Shown one piece after another: positions 1-4,912 of a stretch of 6,014 nucleotides of DNA (the stretch's first letter is position 1; each line of letters starts with the position of its first letter). Source of the stretch: Chloroflexota bacterium. GTDB lineage: Bacteria; Chloroflexota; Dehalococcoidia; Tepidiformales; Tepidiformaceae. Under the pieces are notes generated by a model. That model was not told the origin of the DNA. It ran no database searches and worked only from the letters and a program-made list of their open reading frames with translations. The translations under genes were made by a program, and so were the position numbers. The stretch is from the NCBI GenBank assembly GCA_025350285.1, contig JANXYE010000182.1, positions 1-6,014 of the forward strand, read 5' to 3'.

Positions 1-198
1 CAGCGGTTTCGTGGGCGTTAACGGCACAAACCCCAATTTCACCCTTTCGAGGCAGCAAGACGCCCGAGACATGCTCAAGCAGCGACATTGGAAAGGGTGG
101 AAACTCGAACTCGGCCATGGCTGTGATAATCCCGATGGCGTTTGCCGTCGAACGCCAAGGTTCGAGACATGGCGGTGTCAAACAGGCGCGAGAGCGCC
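1..198. other. Upstream non-coding region, no gene recognised
   Basis: No reading frame here gives a plausible protein: the short open frames are low-complexity and overlap the PhzF gene out of frame. The region contains an imperfect inverted repeat (arms near 37-48 and 91-102) and a 9-base direct repeat CGAGACATG at 65-73 and 163-171. Neither identifies a known RNA or regulatory element. It may be the spacer between an upstream gene outside the window and the PhzF gene. Confidence 0.5.
37..102. repeat. Imperfect inverted repeat with a 42-base loop
   Basis: CACCCTTTC at 40-48 is the exact reverse complement of GAAAGGGTG at 91-99. In RNA the stem could extend outward by a T-G wobble and two A-T pairs, giving about 12 pairs. 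The loop is 42 bases and no T-run follows, so a standard intrinsic terminator is unlikely. Possible roles are a protein-binding dyad or a degenerate small repeat, and a chance dyad is also possible. Confidence 0.3.
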
Positions 199-210
199 TA
201 TCCTCGTCCG
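175..210 (+). promoter_or_regulatory. Predicted leaderless promoter of the PhzF-family gene
   Basis: A -10-like hexamer TATCCT lies at 199-204, exactly six bases before the ATG at 211. GTGTCA at 175-180 matches the -35 consensus TTGACA at four of six positions, with an 18-base spacer. No Shine-Dalgarno sequence precedes the ATG. This geometry places the predicted transcription start at or next to the A of the start codon, so the message would be leaderless. The same TANNNT-N6-start arrangement occurs before two other genes in the window. Confidence 0.5.
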
Positions 211-1098
211 ATGCCCGACTACCAGATCAAGATCGTCGATGCGTTCACGACGCGCCGTTACGCGGGGAACCCCTGTGGTGTCGTGACGCGGGCCGAGGGC
301 CTGACCGATGTGCAGATGCAGGCTATCGCTCGCGAACTGAACCTGAGCGAAACGGCCTTCGTCACGCCTTCGCCGCGGGCGAACTTCCGGGTGCGGTTCT
401 TCACGCCCCAACGGGAAATCCCGCTGGCCGGGCACCCGACCATCGCCACCATGCATACGCTCGTCGAAGAGGGCCGGATCGACCTTTCGGGCGGCCCGGC
501 GCGCGTCGTCCAAGAGCTGAACATCGGCGTGCTGCCGGTGGACATCGCGCTTGATGCCGAGCGGAACGTGCGGATCGTGATGACCCAGGCCAAGCCGGAG
601 TTCCTTCGGCGGCTCGACCGGAACGTGTTCGCCCAGGCGTTAGGACTCTCGCCAGGAGACATGCTCGCGGACGTGCCCGCGCAGGTCGTGAGCACTGGGA
701 CGCCGCAGGCGATGGTGCCGGTCAAGTCGCTCGATGTGTTGAGGCGCCTCCAGCCGAACTATCAGCACCTGGCGGATCTCGAGGGACTGGGGAAGTACTT
801 CAGCGTGCATGTCTTCGCGCTTGACGCGTTCGAGCCGGCGAACCGCGCGCACTCCCGCCACTTCCTCGCGAGCCAGGGCTTCGAAGACCCGGTGACCGGG
901 AGCGCCAGCGGTGGGATGGCCGCCTACCTCTGGAAGTACGGGCTGGTCCGCGAGCACCACTACAGCGTGGAGCAGGGCCACATCATGGGGCGCCCCGGGA
1001 TCGTCGAGATCGAAGTGGACGGCGAAGGCGAGGAGCCAGATGAGGTGCGCATCGCGGGTTCGGCGGTGACGGTCCTGCGCGGAATGATCACGGTCTGA
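211..1098 (+). CDS. PhzF family isomerase/epimerase
   Basis: This 295-residue protein belongs to the PhzF/YddE family, which has two similar alpha/beta domains around a central active site and resembles diaminopimelate epimerase but lacks its cysteine pair. Visible family signatures are NPCGVV (residues 20-25), LSETAF with the expected catalytic Glu47 (45-50), FFTPQREIPLAGHPT with His75 (63-77), EDPVTGSA with Asp226 (225-232) and QGHIMGRPG (255-263). These acidic and His residues match the Glu/His/Asp set of the phenazine enzyme PhzF. The length is normal (YddE has about 297 residues). Most family members are not phenazine enzymes and have unknown substrates; no phenazine genes are present here, so the symbol phzF is not assigned. 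The frame is open upstream to a TTG at 142 and an ATG at 169, but 211 is preferred because homology begins there (MPDYQIKIVDAF) and a -10-like hexamer sits six bases ahead. It is probably cytoplasmic. Confidence 0.9.
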   Translation: MPDYQIKIVDAFTTRRYAGNPCGVVTRAEGLTDVQMQAIARELNLSETAFVTPSPRANFRVRFFTPQREIPLAGHPTIATMHTLVEEGRIDLSGGPARVVQELNIGVLPVDIALDAERNVRIVMTQAKPEFLRRLDRNVFAQALGLSPGDMLADVPAQVVSTGTPQAMVPVKSLDVLRRLQPNYQHLADLEGLGKYFSVHVFALDAFEPANRAHSRHFLASQGFEDPVTGSASGGMAAYLWKYGLVREHHYSVEQGHIMGRPGIVEIEVDGEGEEPDEVRIAGSAVTVLRGMITV

Positions 1099-1121
1099 AA
1101 AGACCCGAACTGTGGTGCGAT

Positions 1122-1276
1122 TCAAAGTTTTGCGCGAGGAGCGGTCGTGGCCAGCGCCGGGCGTCCTGCCCTCACCCCCAACCCCTCTCCCGACTCGTTC
1201 CTCGCGGGCGAGGGGAGCACGGCTTTCCTCCTCGACCAGCACGCCACTCCATCCATGTGCCAACGCAAAACTTTGA
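1122..1276. repeat. Terminal inverted repeat pair, 13 bp perfect
   Basis: The left arm is at 1122-1134 (TCAAAGTTTTGCG) and the right arm at 1264-1276 (its exact reverse complement), separated by 129 bases. Just outside, GTGCGAT on the left is partly mirrored by TCGCGC on the right once one T is skipped, extending the similarity to about 20 bases. A 13-bp exact dyad at this distance is very unlikely by chance and marks the ends of the MITE-like element. Confidence 0.75.
1182..1215. repeat. Internal GC-rich hairpin of the MITE-like element
   Basis: CCCCTC (1182-1187) pairs with GAGGGG (1210-1215). After a T/C mismatch, CCCG (1189-1192) pairs with CGGG (1205-1208), leaving a 12-base loop. This is the palindromic heart of the dispersed 'CCCTCACCCCCAACCCCTCTCCC' type of repeat. 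No T-run follows on the + strand, so it is not a canonical terminator, although it could slow or protect the end of the PhzF transcript. Confidence 0.65.
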
Positions 1277-1290
1277 TCGCGCCCGCTGAA

Positions 1291-1325
1291 CTGTGGCTGA
1301 AACGCCAGTCTGATAGGCTGCAGAG
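1291..1325 (+). promoter_or_regulatory. Predicted leaderless promoter of the SCO1664-family gene
   Basis: TAGGCT at 1314-1319 fits TANNNT and ends six bases before the GTG start at 1326. No Shine-Dalgarno sequence is visible. The corresponding -35 position (about 1291-1296, CTGTGG, 17-base spacer) matches the consensus poorly. It falls inside the right-hand copy of the GAACTGTGG direct repeat, so the MITE-like element ends directly at this promoter. The call rests mainly on sharing the same -10-to-start geometry as two other genes. Confidence 0.4.
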
Positions 1326-2060
1326 GTGAGCGAAGACACGGTTGGCTTTCGCGCCGCTGAGCGGCTTCTGCTCGACGGTGAGTTCGAGGAGTGTACGTCG
1401 ATCTGGCATAGTTCGAACTATGTCTACCTGGCTCAGCTCTCGACGGGCTCAGGAGAGAACTTCGCGGCAATCTACAAGCCCCACCGCGGTGAATCGCCGC
1501 TCTGGGACTTCCCGGATGGCCTTTACCAGCGGGAAGTGGCGGCGTACCAGTTTTCGCAGCTCATCGGCTGGCCGTTCGTGCCGCCGACGGTTGCGCGCGA
1601 GGGTCCGCAGGGCATCGGCAGCGTGCAGCTGTTCATCAACCACGACCAGGCCGCTCACTACTTCGAACAGCGCGAAGACCCGGAACTCATCCCCCAGCTC
1701 CAGCGCATGGCCGTGTTCGACTTCATCGTGAACAACGCCGACCGGAAGGGAGGCCACTGTTTGCTTGATGCCCAACGGCGCATCTGGGGCATCGACCACG
1801 GGCTCTGTTTTCACGAGCAGTACAAGATGCGCACGGTCATCTGGGACTGGGCCCAGGAGCCGATACCGGTCGCCTGGATAGAGGAGGTGGAGTGCGTGCG
1901 CGGCAAGCTTTTAGAGGCCACGGACGAAGCGCTCGCTTTCGCGGAATTGCTCTCGCCCGAGGAAGTGTCGGCAATCGTGAGGCGGATCGACGTGATCCTG
2001 AGCGCGGGCACCTTCCCCAAACCGGGTCCGCACCGGAGCTACCCCTGGCCGCTGGTGTAG
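1326..2060 (+). CDS. SCO1664 family protein (PI3/4-kinase-like fold)
   Basis: The 244-residue protein matches the SCO1664 family (TIGR03843 type), known from Actinobacteria and Chloroflexi and distantly related to the phosphatidylinositol 3-/4-kinase superfamily. Kinase-like features are visible in order: AAIYKPHRGE with a candidate ATP-binding Lys51 (47-56), YQREVAAYQ with Glu70 (67-75), FDFIVNNADRKGGH carrying Asn137, Asp139 and His144 as the catalytic-loop equivalent (131-144), and IWGIDHGLCFH with Asp157 as the metal-binding (DFG-like) aspartate (153-163). All expected polar residues are intact, so it is probably catalytically competent, but its substrate is unknown. There is no signal peptide or membrane segment, so it is likely cytoplasmic. 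Translation starts at GTG; no Shine-Dalgarno is seen, consistent with a leaderless message. In many actinobacterial genomes this family sits beside a histidine-phosphatase-like protein and a DUF3090 protein. Neither is in this window. Confidence 0.85.
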   Translation: MSEDTVGFRAAERLLLDGEFEECTSIWHSSNYVYLAQLSTGSGENFAAIYKPHRGESPLWDFPDGLYQREVAAYQFSQLIGWPFVPPTVAREGPQGIGSVQLFINHDQAAHYFEQREDPELIPQLQRMAVFDFIVNNADRKGGHCLLDAQRRIWGIDHGLCFHEQYKMRTVIWDWAQEPIPVAWIEEVECVRGKLLEATDEALAFAELLSPEEVSAIVRRIDVILSAGTFPKPGPHRSYPWPLV

Positions 2061-2088
2061 CCGCGCTGTCGCCGAATCTCGCGGCGCG

Positions 2089-2121
2089 TACAATCCGCGC
2101 CTAAGGGAGACGACCACGGCC
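2089..2121 (+). promoter_or_regulatory. Promoter -10 and ribosome binding site of the MBL-fold gene
   Basis: TACAAT at 2089-2094 is a good -10 match, predicting transcription from about 2101. The -35 region near 2066-2071 (CTGTCG) is weak. The short leader contains AAGGGAGA (2103-2110), a Shine-Dalgarno-like purine run about 11 bases before the ATG at 2122. Unlike three other genes here, this one appears to have a leadered message. Confidence 0.5.
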
Positions 2122-2955
2122 ATGCAGATAGTTACGATCGGGAACGTGCAGATCACGCCCATCCAGGACACCTCTATTCTGATGAACCCACGCCAGTTCA
2201 TGCCCGAACATGGCGAGGCGTTCGCCACCGAGTACGCGCACCTCGCCGACGAGCGGGGGCTTATGCCGATGAGCATCACCTGCTTCCTTGTGCGCTCGGC
2301 CGGGAAGAACGTGCTCATCGACACGGGCCTGGGCGCGAGGCGGCGGCCCGGGTTTCCCGAGGGCAAGCTGGACAAGGCGCTCGCGGCGGCCGGTATCGCG
2401 CCGGGCGACATCGATATCGTGGTGCACACACACCTGCATATCGACCACACGGGCTGGAACACCGTCGATGAGCCGGATGGGTCGAAGCGGATCTTCTTCC
2501 CCAACGCCCAGTTTTACATCCAGCAGGTGGAGTGGGACTACTGGATGCAGCCAAAGTTCATGGAGAACCCGGCCCACCCGCACCTCGCAGACACCGTCGA
2601 GCCGCTCACGAACAGCGGGAAAATCCGCTTCTCCAGGGGCGAGGAGGCGATCGACGAAAATCTGGTCTTCGTGCATGCCCCTGGCCACACGCCGGGCCAC
2701 GTCGCGATCGGCATCCAATCGGCGGGCGAAAAAGCGATCATCATCGGCGACGCGAGCCACCACCCGGTGCAACTCGACCACCCCGACTGGTCACCGGCGT
2801 TCGACGCCGATCCGTCCGTTTCGGCGAAGACGCGCGACCGGCTCTTCGAGAACGCCATCGCGGAGGAGCGGACGTTCATCGCCGGGCACTGGGACTACCC
2901 GGGTATGGGCCGGATTGTGCGTGTCGGTGGCAAGCGCGTCTTCCAGGCGCTTTAA
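2122..2955 (+). CDS. MBL-fold metallo-hydrolase (lactonase-like)
   Basis: A 277-residue metallo-beta-lactamase-fold hydrolase with a full set of binuclear metal ligands. The HxHxDH motif is HLHIDH (His104, His106, Asp108, His109). His189 or His193 in APGHTPGH supplies the next ligand, Asp210 in IIGDASHH (207-214) is the expected bridging aspartate, and His256 in AGHWDYPG is the last. LVRSAGKNVLIDTGLG (56-71) is the usual early strand and Asp-Thr-Gly turn. There is no signal peptide, so it should be cytoplasmic. The overall pattern resembles the acyl-homoserine-lactone-lactonase/organophosphorus-hydrolase-like group of MBL proteins. The motif does not define the substrate, which could be a lactone or another ester. 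The start at 2122 is supported by an upstream Shine-Dalgarno-like sequence and by homology beginning at once. The preceding gene ends 61 bases upstream. Confidence 0.88.
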   Translation: MQIVTIGNVQITPIQDTSILMNPRQFMPEHGEAFATEYAHLADERGLMPMSITCFLVRSAGKNVLIDTGLGARRRPGFPEGKLDKALAAAGIAPGDIDIVVHTHLHIDHTGWNTVDEPDGSKRIFFPNAQFYIQQVEWDYWMQPKFMENPAHPHLADTVEPLTNSGKIRFSRGEEAIDENLVFVHAPGHTPGHVAIGIQSAGEKAIIIGDASHHPVQLDHPDWSPAFDADPSVSAKTRDRLFENAIAEERTFIAGHWDYPGMGRIVRVGGKRVFQAL

Positions 2956-2974
2956 CGGCTGGCTTTACGCGCCA

Positions 2975-3010
2975 TTGCCGGGTAATCACGCCAGCGGGTA
3001 GCTTGACGCG
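2975..3010 (+). promoter_or_regulatory. Predicted leaderless promoter of the secreted-protein gene
   Basis: TTGCCG (2975-2980) matches the -35 consensus at four of six positions. An 18-base spacer leads to TAGCTT (2999-3004), a TANNNT-type -10, followed by exactly six bases and the ATG at 3011. No Shine-Dalgarno sequence is present. This is the clearest two-box example of the leaderless arrangement in the window. A six-base dyad (GCTGGC 2958-2963, GCCAGC 2990-2995) flanks the -35 box and could be an operator, but it is too short to insist on. Confidence 0.5.
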
Positions 3011-4858
3011 ATGCGCCAGCTTCTCGGGCTTGTTGTTGTGGCCGCCGCAGTGTGGCTGACGGGCGCGAACGGGCGCGTGCCTGTCCAGGCGGCCAGCCCG
3101 ACCATCCTCGTGGTCACGAGCACCGGCGACGGTGGCGGGCCGGCGGCCTGCCCGGACGCCGTGAAGTGCACGCTGCGTAAGGCGATTAGTGTGGTCAACG
3201 CGGATGTCAGTGCGGACGGGTTCGTGATCACGTTCGACCCCACGGTGTTTCCAAAGGCTCAGCCGGCGACGATCGCCGTCGGGGCGACGCCACTGCCCGC
3301 GCTGACGCACGCGACCGTCAGCGTCGATGGGTCGGCGGCGGGGGTCGTCATCGACGGGTCGGCAGCGCTGACGACGGCCGACGGCCTCCGTCTGGCGGGG
3401 GCTGGCGCGGCGATTCGAGGGCTGCGAATCGCGAACTTCGGCGGCGCTTGCATCGTCGTGGGGGCTGGTGGGGGTATGGTGGGTGGAGAGGGGACGGGCC
3501 AGGGGAACCGTCTGGAAGGATGCCGAATCGGCCTCGTCGTCGGGGGTGAAGGGGCGGTCCTGCGCGGGAACCGGATCGGCTTTGCCGCTATCGACAAAAC
3601 GCCGTTGGGCGCCGTTGGCGTCCAGGTGAACGCGGCCAGGGCCGTCATCGGCGGAGAGTCCGTGAGCGCGAGCGGAGCCAACGTCGTCGGCGGAGTCTCG
3701 GTGGCGGTTCGCGTGGGCGACGGCATAGCCCCGGCCTTCGATGGCGTCGTCGTCGCGCGGAACGTATTCGGACGGGATGCCGTGACGGGCGCCGCCGCTC
3801 CCCTGGACGTCGCCGTGCAACTCCGCCAGAGAAGTTTCGGCACGAAGGTGGCCGCCAATACTTTCGCCAACGCTCGCGTGGCCGACATCCAGGTGGCGTC
3901 CGACGAAGGTGGCGTCTCGGTTACGCGGAACACGTTCCGCGGCAATGTCTTCGAAGGCGGCGACGGGATGGCTATCGACCTCGGCGCTGACGGCATCCGC
4001 AACCCGAACGACGCCGGCGATATCGACAGCGGGCCGAACGGCCTCCTGAACCACCCGGTGTTCAGGCGCGCGACCCAGGCTCGCCTTATCGGGACGGCTT
4101 GCGCCGGTTGCGATATCGAACTTTATTACGCCGCGCACGCTCCGGGCGGCGCGCGCGACGAGGGTTCGAGCCCGGTGCCCGCCGCCATCGCGCACGCGGA
4201 CGCAAACGGTGTCTTCACGTTCGAGGCGCCGCCGCTCTCTCCGGGGACGTGGATCAGCGCATTGGCCACCGACCCGCAAGGAAATACGTCTGAGTTTGGG
4301 CCGAGCACGCGCGTCGGGGCGGGCGTCATCCAGTGCGGAAACCCGCAACTGGAACCCGGCTGGAACCACGAGGGGTACTTCGGCGCCGAGCCGGTCATCC
4401 TCAGCGCTGGCGTGCCCGGTGACCCGGACCATCGCATCCGCGCCATCTACCAGCTGGCGGACGGTGGCAACCACTACGACCAGTGGCTACGCGACGCGCC
4501 GCTGGGCCGGACGCTGACGACGCTCGACCCGGGCGAGGCGTACTGGTTTCTCGTTGATACGGCGGTCATGCTCCCTGGTGGCTTCGCGCTGAACCAGCCG
4601 CTGTCGGTGGCGATCGTGGCTGGATGGAACGACATCGTCTATTTCGGCGCCTCGGCGGATGTACGCGACGCTCTTTCAACGATCGACGGGTCTTACGAAC
4701 AGGCTCATCGCTGGACGGGCGGGAGTGGGTCCGGCTGGGTTTCATGGGGGACCGCGGAGACGCCGGGCTGGGCACGCGGGTTCAGCGAGATGGAAGCGTG
4801 CTCGGCGTACGTGCTGAAAGCGACGACCGACGGGACACTGGTCCCGCTACAGCCGTAG
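3011..4858 (+). CDS. Secreted CSLREL-type beta-helix surface protein
   Basis: A 615-residue exported protein. Residues 1-27 form a signal peptide: a short charged start (MRQ), the hydrophobic core LLGLVVVAAAVWL and a probable cleavage site near VQA-AS (25-29). Residues 31-65 resemble the CSLREL N-terminal domain, with CTLRKAI (53-59) in place of CSLREAI and an upstream Cys47. Residues 100-325 are Gly/Val-rich with recurring GNxxG, VIGG and RNTF turns, as in right-handed parallel beta-helix proteins. IDLGADGIRNPNDAGDIDSG (322-341), leading to NHPVF (347-351), is the segment that commonly closes such helices. Residues 355-432 look like an Ig-like or carboxypeptidase-regulatory-like sandwich ending in DPQGNTSEF, with a Cys364/Cys367 pair. 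Residues 440-612 hold two divergent copies of a GWN-YFGA module. No LPXTG motif or C-terminal membrane segment is seen, so it is probably released or loosely surface-bound. Function is unknown; adhesion or surface display is a guess from the architecture. Confidence 0.8.
   Translation: MRQLLGLVVVAAAVWLTGANGRVPVQAASPTILVVTSTGDGGGPAACPDAVKCTLRKAISVVNADVSADGFVITFDPTVFPKAQPATIAVGATPLPALTHATVSVDGSAAGVVIDGSAALTTADGLRLAGAGAAIRGLRIANFGGACIVVGAGGGMVGGEGTGQGNRLEGCRIGLVVGGEGAVLRGNRIGFAAIDKTPLGAVGVQVNAARAVIGGESVSASGANVVGGVSVAVRVGDGIAPAFDGVVVARNVFGRDAVTGAAAPLDVAVQLRQRSFGTKVAANTFANARVADIQVASDEGGVSVTRNTFRGNVFEGGDGMAIDLGADGIRNPNDAGDIDSGPNGLLNHPVFRRATQARLIGTACAGCDIELYYAAHAPGGARDEGSSPVPAAIAHADANGVFTFEAPPLSPGTWISALATDPQGNTSEFGPSTRVGAGVIQCGNPQLEPGWNHEGYFGAEPVILSAGVPGDPDHRIRAIYQLADGGNHYDQWLRDAPLGRTLTTLDPGEAYWFLVDTAVMLPGGFALNQPLSVAIVAGWNDIVYFGASADVRDALSTIDGSYEQAHRWTGGSGSGWVSWGTAETPGWARGFSEMEACSAYVLKATTDGTLVPLQP
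4343..4846 (+). repeat. Two divergent copies of a C-terminal GWN/YFGA module
   Basis: Within the secreted protein, residues 445-521 and 529-612 align end to end. Copy 1 has GWNHEGYFGAEPV, then AIYQLADGG..YDQWL, then TLDPGEAYWFLVDTAVML. Copy 2 has GWNDIVYFGASADV, then EQAHRWTGGSGSGWVSW, then EMEACSAYVLKATTDGTL. The shared frame is a GWN...YFGA opening, a Trp-containing middle strand and an AYW/AYV strand near the end. The copies have diverged strongly, so the duplication is old. I associate such modules with extracellular proteins of Chloroflexi, but know of no function. Confidence 0.6.
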
Positions 4859-4880
4859 GCCATCACGGCGCGCAAGCACG

Positions 4881-4912
4881 TATACTCACCCGATTCTGTT
4901 GCGGAGCCCGCT
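4881..4912 (+). promoter_or_regulatory. Promoter -10 and ribosome binding site of the acetyltransferase gene
   Basis: TATACT at 4881-4886 closely matches the -10 consensus and predicts a start near 4893. No convincing -35 box is present at the right spacing. GGAG (4903-4906) lies six bases before the ATG at 4913 and is a good Shine-Dalgarno core. This gene therefore appears to have a short leader of about 20 bases, as with the MBL-fold gene. Confidence 0.5.

Larger units (their letters stand above)
1107..1296. mobile_element. MITE-like palindromic element with 9-bp direct repeats
   Basis: A 172-base segment (1116-1287) lies between two perfect copies of GAACTGTGG (1107-1115 and 1288-1296), as expected of a target-site duplication. 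Near its ends, TCAAAGTTTTGCG (1122-1134) and CGCAAAACTTTGA (1264-1276) form a perfect 13-bp inverted repeat. With one unpaired base and one mismatch this extends to about 19-20 bp. No transposase is encoded, so it would be non-autonomous. Its core contains the run CTCACCCCCAACCCCTCTCC (1171-1190), a motif I recognise as a widespread intergenic palindrome often mistranslated as 'LTPNPSP'. Removing the insert plus one direct-repeat copy would leave 46 bases between the PhzF stop and the next start, close to the 54-61-base gaps elsewhere in the window. The right inverted end does not abut the direct repeat, so the exact borders are uncertain. Confidence 0.6.

Noticed and set aside
122..130. TGTGATAAT as an extended -10 promoter for the PhzF gene
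   Set aside because: It resembles TGN-TATAAT, but it has no -35 at a workable distance and lies 80 bases upstream of the start. TATCCT at 199-204 fits better and shares its geometry with two other genes. A secondary promoter cannot be excluded.
1147..1329. Small + strand open frame with 'LTPNPSP...GEG' in its translation
   Set aside because: This peptide is the familiar mistranslation of the CTCACCCCCAACCCCTCTCC palindromic repeat. It lies inside the MITE-like element and overlaps the next gene's start.
640..1470. Antisense open frame (276 codons) spanning the PhzF 3' end, the MITE-like element and the SCO1664 5' end
   Set aside because: It crosses two well-supported genes and a palindromic repeat and has no recognisable domain.
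2060..2085. GCCGCG / CGCGGC dyad after the SCO1664-family stop as a terminator
   Set aside because: The stem is six base pairs with a 14-base loop and no T-run follows. It runs straight into the MBL gene's -10 region and is likely a by-product of high GC.
2958..2995. GCTGGC / GCCAGC dyad after the MBL-fold gene as a terminator
   Set aside because: A six-base stem with a 26-base loop and no T-run does not support termination. At most it is a weak operator candidate.
2876..4474. Long antisense open frame (532 codons) opposite the secreted-protein gene
   Set aside because: Its translation is Arg/Asp/Ala-rich, low-complexity and shows no domain. The + strand frame has a signal peptide, recognisable domains and a promoter. 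Long antisense frames are expected opposite GC-rich genes.
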